From positions 344,589 through 408,588 of the forward strand of contig CAJNDS010002363.1 in NCBI GenBank assembly GCA_905221605.1: DNA of 64,000 bases. The letters are read 5' to 3'. Source of the DNA: Symbiodinium natans (Eukaryota > Sar > Dinophyceae > Suessiales > Symbiodiniaceae). This document shows, piece after piece, positions 1 through 12,627 of this stretch; within the stretch, counting starts at the first letter, position 1; each line of letters opens with the position of its first letter. The position numbers were made by a program, and so were the translations under genes. The notes below the pieces were generated by a model. The model saw nothing but the letters and a program-made list of their open reading frames with translations, made no database searches and was not told the DNA's origin.

Positions 1-3000
1 AGGAATATTCATAGAAAAACAAGCACTGGTTTGAACTCCTGCGCGGTGCCCTTTGCAGCACAAGCCTACTGACGAGCTGGAGGACCATCTCTAAAATACT
101 CTAGTGAGTCGATGCAGCCGGTCAGGAACGTGCGGGATTAGGCCCAACCACGTGTGAGCCGATGCTCTCGACAGCAACACCTGCAACACCTGCAACATCA
201 ACATCCTACAGCGACAGAGAAGAGCCGACAACAAGCACATGCCGAAAAAAGTAGGAGCGCCTCCTCGGCCTCTGTGGGGCCCTCCGTGCGATCCGCAGCG
301 GCGGCCTCGTGCAAAGGCACAAAAGGGAGCAAAAATGGCAAAAGGGCGAGAAGATGCAGCAGCAAATTTGGTCCCCCACCTCGATTCTTTAGGACTCAAG
401 GAGCCCCTCGCCGGCCTCAAGTCTGCACACGACCTCGGCCTCCTCCACCGCACTGCGGAGATCCTCCTGGGCCCTCGCCCGCGAGGTCTCCTGCGTCGGG
501 TCTGAAGCGCCACGGGGTTGTTGCTGGCATGTCAAGTCGGGCATGGGTTGCGATGAGATTGTAGTGGGTTCTAGATGGGCGCTTCGGGCTTTAGAGGCGG
601 CCAACCTCAATGCTGGGGTTTGTGACGCAGAGTCCTTCCGAATTAAAGGTGACACTGCCTGAAACGAGCCGCAGAGCCGCAGAACCGTGACTGACTGATG
701 CCAGACATGTTGCTCAGATGTCATCGAAAGGTTTGGAAAGAGATCTGGCCAGGATTGGAGCCTTCAAGCGGGTTTGCGCAATTACGATTGCCGACACTGC
801 AGATCACTCCCAAACAACAAAACGCAGACCAAGCCACGTTCGGCAAGGTGAAAGTAGAAATTCTGCATCCCCAAATGGCCTTCTTGCCAAACAAGCCCAT
901 GATCCAGGTCAGGGTGTGCCAACATTCCGGCGTTGAACAGCAAAAAGCAAGAAAACGCCCCCCCAACTCCTCAACTTTTTCGTAAACGCCTGACAGCTCA
1001 AATCCAACTCAAGCCGGCCTGCAGAACTGAACTGGGTGTCCTGGGAATGTCCTGCTATGCTCAGCTATGCTCTGCGCGTCGCTTTTTGGAGTTCTGACAG
1101 TGCAATTATGCGCGATGCGCAATGACATGCGATGATTTGCAGCGGTGTGCAATTTTGTGCAATGATACCAACTCGGTATGGCGTCGCATGGCTTCGCATG
1201 GCTCGGCTTCCCAAGGCCTGCCAGGCTTTGGTCGCATCAGCGCTTGCCTCCAAGCGCCATGCCAGTAGTGAGGAAAAAGACGAAAAAGGAAGAACCACGG
1301 CATTTCCCCGGTAACTCCCGAAGACAGCCCACACACGCCAGCATAGTGTAGAGACTGAACCCAAACTCCTTCCATGCTCCCCCCAATCCTCAAACCACTG
1401 GGCACGACGACGCAAGATTTGAGAGGGAACACAACTCAAAAGCTGCGCAAACTTCTTCGAGGAAACAAATGAGTCGTGCATCGTCGTACAGTCGTAGCGA
1501 CCCCAACCCTAAGCCTGGCCTGTCGCTCAGCCTCCACCACAGCCCTGTCCAGCTTCTCTTGTGCCTTTCGAGCGCTCGCTGGGCGCGGAGAGATGCGGAA
1601 ATATGAGGAGCTTGGTATAGATGCTCTTGGAACTTGATGAATTCGAGTTGTTCTTCTTGTTGCTTTCCAGGGCTTGGCCTCATGGCCGCTTCACGGTCCA
1701 TGTCACGTGCACCATGAAATCACAGGGAGATATCAGACGTGATCAGCATAAGATGCTCGAAAGAGACGCCGAGTCTCAACCGTCTGAACGCAGAAGCTCT
1801 TGGAACTGTGACTAAGAGAAGAGGTTTCCGGGTTTCAGGGTTCGGGGTCTGCATCGTCCGCGCAAAGCCAAATACACACGAGCCTGATGCAAGTAAAGTG
1901 GCAAAATGTCTCGGGCCTTGTTTAAGCCTTTGGCTCCAAGGGCAAGGTGGGATCGCTGCGCCCTGTCCTGCACCACATGGCACGTTGAGGATCTCTTTGA
2001 GGGCTGTGGGATTTGAGGCTTGGTTCATTGGTTCCCTGTGTCAGGACTGAAGAGACGGTGTGGTTCGTGGCAGCGACCCCCACACTTTAGGGCACCCCCC
2101 CCCCTCCCAAAAAAAAACTCTCCCTCTCCCTCCCTCTCTCTCTGAGAAGCCCTGAAGGCTCTAAGTCGCACAGTGTCGCACGCCATGATTCCACACATAT
2201 GGCGTACGTGGTAGAGTTGAAAGTTTAGGGGAGTCTCCCAAAACCCTTTGCAACCCCAGGGCAAGGTTGTGGGGACAATGCCAGAACCGCACCCGCAACA
2301 TCCCCAAACCCGCCACAGCCCTCCAAGTCCTACAGTCCTACCATGTCCTGCCCCGCCTGCAAAGCCTGGAGCTGCGAGTCCTGCTTGGCCTGTCATGTCG
2401 GGTACTCTGAGTACTCTGTTCTTCTTTTCCGAAAAGAACCTTCGACTTTGTTGCCTGAACCTAGAAGATAGGAAAGAGTGCCAGAAGCAAAGTTAATCGC
2501 TTTAGTTGGGCCTTCCACGCCATGGCGAAGGCATCAGTCTGCTCCTGCAGCTGAGGAGGCAAATTGCGATCTTTCGCACAGCAAAACGCCGGAAGAGTTC
2601 TTGCTCAGTCGAGCTTGAAAGCCGGACCAGACGAGCTTCTTTGCTATCAGGCCTCATCCCCGCAAGTAGAGCGCATAGGAAACTCACGAGAGCCGTCAGC
2701 GCGGAGGTACATGCGCAGCGGCACGGCTCCTGCAGCCTGGCACGGAGCTCCGTCTCGCCGGCGGCTCTCCGGAGGCTCTCACGAACCTGCGAGAAGAGCT
2801 TTGCAAGATGCGGACGAAATATTGCGGAATCCTCCGGAACCCACAAAGTCATTTGGCCATGCTCAGCGCTATGCGGCCATGCCCAGCCCCTGGGTCTTGG
2901 ATTTATGACGTACACACCGCATACACCAAGTGCACTGAAGTACAGAACGAGATTTTCTTTAAGTAATGGCCTGACGGCCCCATCAAGAATGCCTCGGCAA

Positions 3001-4080
3001 TCGATCGGACCGCCCGGACTTGTTGCAGCTGCACCATGTTCCTGGAGTCCTGCGGGGTTACGTGGGCATTGGATTTCTCAGGATGCACCTCTGGGGCGAC
3101 CCTGAGGATGTCTACGAGGCGGGGCTCCCTGCTGAGGAACCATTGAAAGAGGACCGAAAAAACACACAGAAAAAAATGACGGGTCATTGGACCCGTAGCT
3201 TGAATTAGCTTAGCGACTTTTATGATTTTCGTGGCCTCACAGGGCTGCGCCGGCTTCGTGAGTCGGTCCAGCTGCCGTGAGCAGGCCACCACGAGCTCCT
3301 CACGCTCGGCCTCCAATTTACATCTTGTGCTGCGCAGACACGGAGACTCTCAACATCTTTTAACAAGGACAGATCTTACGAAGATTGATGTTGGCGACTC
3401 CGTGTCATCACAGCCATGCCCATAGCCCACTGCATGGCATGCGTGAGGTGCCTGGGCAAAGGCCTGAACACGGTAAACCTGCAATGAAGGACTTTCCGAT
3501 CGGGCAGGGCATCAGAATAATTAAAAGATCTAAGGGGTTCAGGGTTACGTTGCGAGGGAGCCGCGTGAGCCGGGGGTCGTTCCAGCAGCATTGACCCGGA
3601 AAGCTATTGAAGCATTGAAGCCCCTGGCGGTTAAAGAGTTGGGGCCGTTGTCTGCTGAAGCACCTGGGAAGTCAACTGCTCTGAAGCAAAGTAACCAAAA
3701 ACCATCAAAACCACAACAGCACACAGACAACAGCCCCGAAGCATCCCGAACCCACAGAAAGGTCTGAGAGAACTTCCGGAACCTGCGCGCGGAGGTGGCA
3801 GAGCTCCTTGCAGGTCTCGGCCAGGGTTCCTTGACTCGCTTTTCGGGCTTTCGGCTGTTTTTCGGCTCGGGAGCCTGGGGGGTTAAAGATTCGGGTTTTT
3901 GGGTGCGGGCTCTGTGTTTCCGATGGGCTTTCAGGCTGCCTGCTGATTGATTATCGTGTGGGTTGAGCAATGTTGGGCACGGCACATTCAGAAAATGCGG
4001 CGAAAATAGCAAAAGCTACTTCAGGTTTCGAGGATTGCTTCTGGCTTTCGCTTGTAGCAACGTGGATTCGGAATGAATTG
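1..4080. other. No gene supported, 1-4.08 kb
   Basis: Mixed-composition DNA without telomere-like repeats. Several overlapping ORFs of 100-200 codons exist on both strands, but none shows a recognisable domain. The best coding-like stretch is on the minus strand at about 2502-2880 (a helical, Arg/Leu/Ser-rich peptide), with no family match seen. A C-run followed by CT-rich sequence lies at 2090-2145. Confidence 0.4.
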
Positions 4081-4610
4081 GGACGGAATAATTTCAGTAC
4101 ACCCGCCGACCTGAGGCAGTGTGCAGTAACTTCACAAAGATAGTTTTTTTAATGATAGTGTTAATATTTTTTTGAATTATATAAAATGACTGGTATTGAA
4201 CCAAAATAACTTGTTACTAAATCGAATGCGTAATTTTGAATATGACACAAGCAAAGACTGGAAATGGTAGAACATTGTCCAAATACTTGACGAAATCGAT
4301 ATAATCTTTATATTCCCATGTATTTGTTTGTGCTGGACAAAAGTTTAAATAATCAAAACTTAATCGGCAATGGTTGATTGTAGATTCCGAGTGAGTTAGG
4401 AAGATTTATTGATACTATATCCTGAGTATTCTTAATGATATCACACTCTAGACCATTTAAACAGCATGGATCAAATCTTAATAATTAACTGATTCATTCC
4501 AATACGTGTTATTTTATATGTTATTTAAGCTTACTACCGCTGAATTTTCAATTTCAGGTATTCAGCTTGATAATTTATATTATGAAGGAAGAGTAGATTG
4601 ACGGCTTGGA
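4080..4610. other. AT-rich island
   Basis: About 530 bp that are far more AT-rich than both flanks, with many stops in all frames and no telomere-like or foldback repeats. The edges are fairly abrupt. The composition would fit a nuclear insertion of organelle (for example mitochondrial) DNA or an AT-rich element remnant; nothing in it was identified as a known organelle gene. Confidence 0.5.
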
Positions 4611-4986
4611 CATCCAACGAAGTCCCTGGCAATCTGCGTACTGAAATTCAAAGCATGACTTAGAAAACTGGTTCTGCACTGATCACGCCCACGTGCCCTG
4701 CGTCCATGCTCATCGCTGGTGTTAAACTGGACAATGCGAGGCCAAGGTCCCCCTTGAAAGATGCCAGCCAACCTGCAAGACGCGGGCAATGTAGTGCCTG
4801 TAAGAGGGTTGTCTGCTTACCACGCCGATGATGGCCATCATCGCGAGCGTGGAAGAGGATGTAGCCAGAAGGCCAGGCCTGCAGGCCTATTGTCCCGAAA
4901 AACTCGACACAAGCGCCGTCACAAACCTCCAATCTCTCACGTAAAGAGGCCGGATTAGTACCCATACTCGGCACTGCAGTTTGGCA

Positions 4987-5953
4987 TCAGGGAGCCTGAT
5001 CCACTGGGGGGCGGGCGCGAAAGCTCGGGTCAGCGGGCTGCTGGTCTGCCTCCTCATCAAAACGAAAGCCATCATTATCGTCGTCGTCACCAGGCGGCTT
5101 CTCAGATTTTTGATTAGAGTCCAACAGCAAACAGCATTGGCAAAGAATGTCTAGCATCATCAGCTGAGTGTCTTCAACAAACGGCTTCCGTTGCTGAGCG
5201 CCAGCCTCAGGCAAGAGCCGGACGGTGCCGGCAGAGACCTGGACAGTGGGCGGTACCACTGTCAACACATTCAGACCCAAGAACAAAAATAGAAAAAGAC
5301 AGATCGTAAACCAAAACTGCTGGTAAAACCTAGCGTTTTTGTTCGCGCGCCCCTCCGACGCGGAAAGTCTGGCCGGCGACGCCCGCTTGTACCCCACCCT
5401 CTCCAGCCTGCTCCCACGCAAACCACCGCCACCTTTCCCAGAACCCTTAAGCACCACCTTTGTACCACTCACTGATTGCGTCAGGACTGTGGCCAAATCC
5501 TCCAGCGCCGCTCGCTGAAACGCCCCCGGGCGAACACTAGGAAACGACCGTCCCGCTTTGCGACCGCAGCCCGGACTTCAGCCGACCCCACGCAGGTCCT
5601 GGCAGCGAACCCGTCCCGCGTCGGACGAAACACGAGCACCCAAGGCTTCGCGACATCCTCCGGTAGCTCCTGGCGCTGCACAGCCTCGACGCAGTCCAGA
5701 GTCTCTGCAGTCTGGAGGCTTTGACGCACATCCGCCGACACCCCCTGCTCTCGCAATTGTTCCACCAGCAGCCCAAACACCTGCACTGGCCTTGTTGCCT
5801 GCACTCCGCAAGACAATTCGGCATAGAGGCCGGAGCGTCAGGCAACCTGGCGAGCAAGTCCTCTTGCAGCTGTTGGACATGACCACCATCTGCGCAAGAC
5901 CGCTTCTCCTTCTTCGCAGCACAAAACGGACACTTGCACCACGAGTTATATGA
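4987..5953 (-). pseudogene. Frameshifted ORF with CPFC zinc-knuckle-like start and C-terminal TM segment
   Basis: Coding-like sequence runs through three minus-strand frames. The first part (5953 to about 5790) contains KCPFCAAKKEKRSC followed by a His. It continues in a second frame (about 5790-5520) with LPEDVAKPWVLVFRP and KRDGRFLVFARG, then in a third frame (about 5530-4987) with FQRAALEDLATVLTQS, a Gly-rich patch, a hydrophobic segment (FWFTICLFLFLFLGLNVL) and an acidic tail with DDDD. The second frame change falls at a run of five G, where one extra base would join the frames. The third-frame ORF has no ATG at its apparent start (a TTG codon). The protein family is not recognised. A decayed multicopy gene or retroelement-related ORF, or a real gene broken by assembly indels, are both possible. 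Confidence 0.5.
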
Positions 5954-6908
5954 CGTTCACGACGCTCTGAGGCGCTGACAGTGCCACTGAGAATGGCACG
6001 CAAGCAGGCACGGCGATATACTCAGAAAAGCTGGTTTTCTTATTGCGTAAAAGCATGCAAGTTTCTCTATCCAGGCCATTTTCAACACCCTTCGTGTCTC
6101 GGTGACGGCTTGAGGCACCTGAAAGATCTTTGGCGTGTAAATTTACAATTTAAAAAAGCAATTCTTTACACAAAAATGAGGTGTAAAGAAAATCACTTTA
6201 GTGTGTAAGTTTGGTAGTGTAACTTACACTGTCTTGTAGTGAAAATTACACTTTTATACTTCAAAATATGGGGGTTTTGTAAAGCGACGAATGAACAAAG
6301 TTCCCACATTATATGCTGTTTTCCGTGGATTTTGGGCCGAACAGAACAACAGTCACAGATGAGAGATATTGCAAAACCACGGGGCTCGACGTGCAGTTCA
6401 ACCACAAGAACGGCACACAATTTCAGTGCAATTGCTCGTGTTTGAAGCTGTGCAGCGTACAGAGACCATGCTACAAGCAAACCCTCATCCCCACAAGACA
6501 AAGCAAAGCAGACAAGACTCCCGTGGAGTTTAGTTGAAGCACAGGTTTAAAGCCAAATTTTGGATTATAGGAGCTCTGGTGGAAAGCCCTGTTAATGGGA
6601 TGACATTGCGATCTTCTCTCAGCATAGTTTTATTGTCATCTTCACGCTACAAGAAAACTACAGGTGAAGGTGAGTTTAAGGTTTTTCCCAGGCGGTAACA
6701 CATGAACTAGGTAACTAGGAAGCATACTTCCCACAAAAGACTATTTGTGCTCTCCCAGAAGTACTATTTTTAATGGAGAGCACGTGTGTCCTTGACATTT
6801 AATATCTTTAATGGGGTTCTCGCGCTCTCTTCACTCTTAGTATTCGTATTCTCGCGTGCACGAGGGAAAGAGTATTAACACTAACAAGGCTTTTCGCAGG
6901 TTAAACGA

Positions 6909-6922
6909 TGCTGTTGCTGTTG

Positions 6923-6967
<45 letters not shown>

Positions 6968-7042
6968 TTGCTGTCGCTGTCGCTGTTGCTGTTGCTGTTG
7001 CCGCTTTTGTTGCTGCTTTTGCTGTTGCTGTTGCTGTTGCTC
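6909..7042. repeat. (GCTGTC/GCTGTT)n hexanucleotide tract
   Basis: About 20 copies of GCTGTY. On the minus strand it reads as CAR/CGA, giving long open Gln/Arg runs, and in other frames as Ala-Val or Ala-Thr runs. All frames stay open because the unit lacks stops, so the ORFs here are not evidence of a gene. Confidence 0.9.
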
Positions 7043-8419
7043 CAACTCCGCTCCCCCTGAAAGGATCAACAAAACCGTCCTTGTCAGCTTTAAGCGTAGC
7101 CTGCTGTGGGCGACAGGCTGTTTGACTGCAGGGTAGCTTTGAACTCCAAAACCAGCAGTCAGCAACCATCAGCAACCTCATTCCAACTCGTCTTTCAACA
7201 TTCCAACTCGTATTGCACTTCATTGCACCGGTGCACCTGCCAGGCTGCGGCGCTCCCTCGGGCTTCGGATGTCTGCCTGGCGCCTCAGGTTGAGGGCTCC
7301 CGCCTTACGACGACAATGCTGATGCTCATACTGATGATAATGGTGGTTATGGTTGTGGTTGTGGCTGTGGTTGGGTGGTGGTGCTGCTGCTCCCTGCGGC
7401 GACGACGATGGTGAGAGAATGATGCATGGAATCGCTGCGAAACAACAAAAAAGACTGAATCGCATTACTGACTCTACCGCTTGACTGAAGGGGATCAGGG
7501 ACCAGGAAGGCGCCTCCCTCAACAGCCCTCCGGAACGAGCTCACCAAGTGGTAGGTGTTCACATGGGCAGATAGTGCAAGTGTCATTCTTTTTGTATGTC
7601 TGTTCCTGCTGTGAATGCTGCGAAAGATGCGAATGCTCTCAATGCACACGTCGGAGACAGCATGAGACGGCTCACCTGCTAAGCTGCTTCCTGGCTGCGA
7701 CTTGGCTATACTGAGAGCCGCTCCATCCACCCATGCGACTCCCTGAGCCTGCATCACCTCGAGGGTCCTGGCGCCCGCGAGTTTGGTAATGATTTCAGAA
7801 TTTCAGGACCCAACACTGAAAAGATCGACGGTCTGCACACACCCTAGACGTGTGTTTTTCGGTGCCTCCGCCAGTTCTGGCACAAGCACTGGCACGCCCG
7901 GCAGGCTCACCTGCACCAGCATACTGTCTTTCCAATGCAGTCAGATCAAGGCACACCTCAAAACAGTACAAAAAACTGCATATCTGGTGTGTCTGGTGTG
8001 AATTCGCCAGGTCCCAAAGCACACTAAGGCCAGAGCGCGATGCCATGAAACCCAAGTGAACCTCCCAGCCTGACTAGCCTGACTGGGATGGCCCAAGCTC
8101 GGCGCCATGGCTTCCTAGTGCTTTCTTTAAGGGCTGAGATCGGCGATGTGGGCTCTTGCTCCTTGGAAACCAGACCTGCACAAGGCGTAGCCAAAACTAA
8201 ACATGCCCAAGGCATGTCATGCTCGACCCGAACCCCAAAAGGACAAAAGCCTCAGACCTAAGATCACATTAAATTTGGTTTTTGCTTGGATTCTACCGCC
8301 ATACACCTGGTCACTCATCGACCTTGTCCTTGAAGTGGAAGGCCAATGCACCATCAGCCCGGCTTCGGCAATTCAGGGCTGGTTCGGGGATCCCCCTTCA
8401 GAATACCCCATAAGCCCTA

Positions 8420-8701
8420 GCGCCCCATTTAATACAGAAAAGCTGTATTAAATGGGTTGCTAAGGCTTTTTGAAAGCCTTACTTAGCACGCCATTTAATA
8501 CAGCTTTCCAAAAAACACACGTTTTGTATTAAATGGGTTGCTAGGGGTACCTCGCGCATGTTAAGAAAGAATCGAAAACACGGCCCTTCCTGTATGAAAT
8601 GGGGTGCTAGGGGTACCGCACGCAGTTTTCAAAAACCTTTCATTGCTTGTTAACAAAACATGTTTTTTGTACTAAATGGGGTGCTAGGGGTACCTCGCAC
8701 G
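8420..8701. repeat. Four-copy palindromic direct repeat
   Basis: The motif ATTAAATGGGTTGCTAGGGG, usually followed by TACCTCGC, recurs with small changes at about 8447, 8528, 8594 and 8670. At 8425-8455 a perfect stem CCATTTAATACAG/CTGTATTAAATGG encloses 5 nt, directly followed by a second hairpin AAGGCTTT/AAAGCCTT (8462-8480), and a further inverted half-copy lies at 8491-8505. Confidence 0.8.
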
Positions 8702-8702
8702 T

Positions 8703-8860
8703 TTGTCACAACATGTGCGCACGTGTGCGCGTGCGTGCGCGCGTGCGCGTGCATGTTTGTTTGCTTGTTTGCATGCTTGTTTGCTTGCTTGTTTGCTTGT
8801 GTGTTTGCTTGCGCCTGTGTGTGTGTGTGCTTGTGCTGTGTTATTTGTGTTTTGCGTTTT
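8703..8860. repeat. GT/TTGC-rich low-complexity tract
   Basis: Alternating GTGC, TTGC and TGTTTG units, with no frame that looks like a gene. It starts at the end of the palindromic direct repeat. Confidence 0.8.
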
Positions 8861-8944
8861 GTGTGGGAAAGCTGGCTGTCCCAACCCCTCCATCTGGAGC
8901 CGAGAAGCCCCGCCTTTCTCGGCTCCGGATGAGACCGGGAAGCA

Positions 8945-9310
8945 ATGTGTTAGACTCACACCATCTGCGTCCCCAACCTGCGCCCCAAGCCCCCCAGCCC
9001 CACACCAAGCCCCCCAGCCCCTCCCATCTGCGTCCCCAACGTGCGCCCTGCGCCCCAAGCCCCCCAGCCCCACACCATCTGCGTCCCCAACCTGCGCCCC
9101 CTGCGCACCAAGCCCCCCAGCCCCACCCATCTGCGTCCCCAACCTGTCTGCGCCCCCCACCGGCGCCCAGCCCCACCCATCTGCGTCCCCAACCTGCGCC
9201 CCAGCCCCGCAGCCCCACCCATCTGCGTCCCCAACCTGCACCCCAAGCCCAGCCCCTGCGTCCCCAACCTGCGCCCCAGCCCCCCAGCCCCGCACCAAGC
9301 ACCCAGCCCA
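8945..9310. repeat. Pro-rich minisatellite
   Basis: About ten degenerate units of roughly 35-45 bp built on CATCTGCGTCCCCAACCTGC plus a CCCCAAGCCCCCCAG tail. All frames are open because stops are rare in the unit. One extra unit lies at 9660-9720. Confidence 0.9.
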
Positions 9311-9477
9311 ACGCTGACTGCACTGCTGCCACACAGCCGCATGCTACTGCTACAGCTGCTACAGACTGAGATTTCAGGCCCTTATTTCCTTCTCGGCAAT
9401 CCTGGAAAATTAGAAAAGATGCCTCAATCCATGCAAATTTCCACAATGGACAACATAAAATGACCATTTTTTAGGCT

Positions 9478-9660
9478 GCTCGCAGATTTACCCGCGGCGT
9501 GCGCCGCGGGCATCCCAACAATTTTGTCTTCTGGAAACCCCGGCTCTTCAAATACAAAAGAAGAACCTTGCAACACCGAATGGACAAAACCATTTTTCTG
9601 CGCTGCTCGCAGATGTACGCCGCGGGTAACCCGACTATTTTGTCTTCTGAAAACCGTCCC
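9478..9660. repeat. Direct repeat with perfect GC-rich palindrome
   Basis: Two about 60-bp copies share GCTGCTCGCAGAT and ATTTTGTCTTCTG (9478 and 9602). The first holds the perfect stem CCCGCGGCG/CGCCGCGGG at 9491-9510 (2-nt loop). In the second the palindrome is partly lost. Confidence 0.75.
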
Positions 9661-9724
9661 CAACATGCGCCCCCACCCATCTGCGTCCCCAACCCGCCCC
9701 CCAGTCCCCCAGCCCCACCCATTC

Positions 9725-10840
9725 GTTTGCGTCCCTTTGCGAAGCACGAACAAAAGGGCCCAAAACGAAACGTCCCCAAAAACATGTTTTGGGGAATTTC
9801 GTTTGGGCCTCTTTGCGAAAGCGATAAGTCCCCGCAAGAATGCTTTGGAGACTAATCGTTTGCGTCTCTTTGGCAGTCAGTGAGGGTGAGCGAGTGCGTT
9901 TCGTTTTAAGGTTTGTTTGTGCTTCGCAAGAGGCCCAAACGAAACATCCCAAAGACATGTTTTTGGGCACGTTTCGTTTGGGCGCTGTTGTTCGTGCTTC
10001 GCAACGGGACACAAACGGAATGCTTCCGGAACATTCTTTGAAGACGTATCGTTTTGTGACTTTTTGTTTTCTTCGCAAGGCCCAAGCGAAACGTCCCCAA
10101 CACGTGTTTTTGGGGACGTTTCGTTTTGGGCCCCTTTTCGTGCTTCGCAAAGGGACGCAAGCGAAATGTTTCCGGAACATTCTTTTGACGTCGTCTCGTT
10201 TTGGGATTTCTTGTTCTTCGCAAAGAGGCCCAACGAAACATCCCCAAAACATGTTTTGGGGACGTTTCGTTTTGGGCCCTTTTGTTCATGCTCGCAAAGG
10301 GACGCAAACAAAATGTCTCCAAGACGTTCTTTTGGGAACGTTTCGTTTTCAGGTTTTGTTTGTGCTTCGCAAAAAGGCCCAAACGAAACGCAAGGCCCAA
10401 ACGAAACGTCCCCAACACGTGTTTTTGGGGACGACGTTTCGTTTTGGGCCCTTTTGTTCGTGCTTCGCAAAGGGATGCAAACGATTTGTCGCCAATGCAT
10501 TCATGTGGGGACGTATCCTTTGGGGACTTTTGCAAAGAAGCCCAAACGAAACGTCCGGAAAACATGCTTTTTGGGGCGCTTCGGTTTGCGCCCGTTTGTT
10601 CAAAACCTTCTTTTGGGGGCGTTTCGCTTTGGCATTTTTTGTCCATCGCAAAGAGCCCCAAACGAAACGTCCCCAAAACTTGTTTGGGGACGTTTCGTTT
10701 CGGGAACTTATGTTCGTGCTCAGACGACACGTCCGCAAAACGTCGTTCTTTTGGGGACGTTTCATTTTGGCATTGGGGTTTTGCTTGTGCTTCGCAAAGA
10801 AGACCCAAACGAAACGTGCCCAAAGCATGATTTTTGGGGG
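9725..10840. repeat. Array of about eight 150-bp units, each an imperfect palindrome
   Basis: Each unit carries GAAACGTCCCCAAAACATG followed by its near inverse (TTTTGGGGACGTTTCG), flanked by GGCCCAAA / TTTGGGCC and by TTCGCAAAG. Palindrome centres lie near 9785, 9960, 10105, 10250, 10425, 10565, 10682 and 10825. Weaker inverted half-units (ACGTTCTTTTGGGAACGTTTC type) lie between them. Stops are rare, so ORFs of 305-361 codons appear on both strands; they are an effect of the repeat. Confidence 0.9.
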
Positions 10841-11100
10841 CACCGCGTGCACCAGGACAGCGTGCACTAGGGTAACAGAACGGGGGGTTCCACGAGCCCC
10901 TCTTTTTGTAGAGAATGTAGTTTAGGGGCTTTAGGGTGTTTTCGGGCCTTTTAGGGTCTAGGACATCTTGGCTTTAGAGCTTTGTGTTTTTGGAGTCCTT
11001 GGAGCATTTTGGAGCCACTGTTACGAGCAAACCTTGCTGCAGGTTGCAAACCGCAGCGTTATGGCTATCTAAACGAAACAAAGCGAAGCTTCTACCAGCC

Positions 11101-11125
11101 TTATGCTTGTATGTATGTATGTGTG

Positions 11126-11157
<32 letters not shown>

Positions 11158-11160
11158 CGT
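11101..11160. repeat. (TATG)n/(TA)n microsatellite
   Basis: TATG/TGTA units followed by about 12 TA units. Confidence 0.9.
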
Positions 11161-11199
11161 ACTTACTTTTTCATTTGTTCATTCCTATTTCTCTCCTTC

Positions 11200-11695
11200 C
11201 CAAACTTGAAACTGTAAAGGAACAAACCCCCTCTAAACTAGAGACTACGCTTGGAGGCTAAAAGCTTGAGACTGTAAGAGAAAGAACCCCTCTCAACGAG
11301 AGACTACGCTTGGAGGTCCAAACTTGACAGCATGAGAGAAAGAGCCATTCTAAACTTGGAAGCCCAAACTTGAGACTCCTCTGAACTAAAACTGCGCTTG
11401 GAGGCCCAAACTTGAGACTGTAAGGGGAAGAGCCCCTCTCAACTAGAGACTGCGCCTGGAGGCCCAACTTGAGACTGTAAGAAAAAGAGCCTTTCTAAAC
11501 TAGAGACTGCTCTTGGCGGCCCAAACTTGAGACCGTAAGAGAAAGAGCCCCTCTAAACTACAGACTGCACGTGGCAGCCCAAACTTGAGACTGTAACGGA
11601 AAAAACCCCCTCTAAACTAGAGACTGCGCTAGGAAGCCCAAATTTGAGATTGCAAGGGACTAGAGTCACTAAACTAAACTAAAGACTGCAGGGGC
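11200..11695. repeat. 60-bp minisatellite, about nine units
   Basis: Units of 58-60 bp with the shared core AACTTGAGACTGTAAGAGAA and CTAAACTAGAGACTGCGCTT. One internal unit is shortened (about 11320-11360). Confidence 0.9.
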
Positions 11696-11699
11696 CTGC

Positions 11700-12167
<468 letters not shown>

Positions 12168-12267
12168 NNNNNNNNNNNNNNNNNNNNNNNNNNNNNNNNN
12201 NNNNNNNNNNNNNNNNNNNNNNNNNNNNNNNNNNNNNNNNNNNNNNNNNNNNNNNNNNNNNNNNNNN
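12168..12267. other. Assembly gap, 100 N
   Basis: Exactly 100 N between a GT run and a GCGTC run, which suggests a scaffold gap of arbitrary length inside a simple-repeat tract. Confidence 0.98.
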
Positions 12268-12482
12268 GTCGCGTCGCGTCGCGTCGCGTGGCGTCGCGTG
12301 GCGTCGCGTGGCGTTGCGTCGCGTCGCGTCGCGTCGCGTCGCGTCGCGTCGCGTTGCGTTGCGTTGCGTTGCGTTGCGGTGCGGTGCGGTGCGGTGCGTG
12401 CGTGCGTGCGTGTGTGTGTGTGTGTGTGCGTGTATGTACCTACCGATGTATGTATGCATGCATGTATGTATGTATGTATGTA
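12268..12482. repeat. (GCGTC)n, (GCGTT)n, (GCGGT)n, (GTGC)n and (GTAT)n tracts
   Basis: Pentanucleotide array that changes its unit stepwise (GCGTC, GCGTG, GCGTT, GCGGT), then GTGC, GT and GTAT repeats. Confidence 0.95.
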
Positions 12483-12627
12483 GCTGTACATGTACAAACG
12501 AAAAGGCTAGTAGAGACAACGATTTAGACTTGTCTGCATCGACAAATGCGAAAGATTCGCTCAATGCCAGCCGTCTGAAAACAAAGCCTTCTGCCCTGCA
12601 AAGCTTGCAATCATCACAAGTACATGT

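Noticed and set aside
2506-3105. 199-codon plus ORF
   Set aside because: Overlaps equally long ORFs on other frames, with no domain, no codon bias evident by eye and no splice context.
8647-9369. 240-codon Pro-rich plus ORF and overlapping 216-codon Gly-rich minus ORF
   Set aside because: Driven by the GT tract and the CCCCAA-type minisatellite; no non-repeat sequence, and several frames are open together.
9840-10925. 361-codon plus-strand ORF and 305-codon minus-strand ORF
   Set aside because: Both follow from the 150-bp palindromic array, whose unit has almost no stop codons in any frame; the peptides repeat with the DNA unit and are open on both strands at once.
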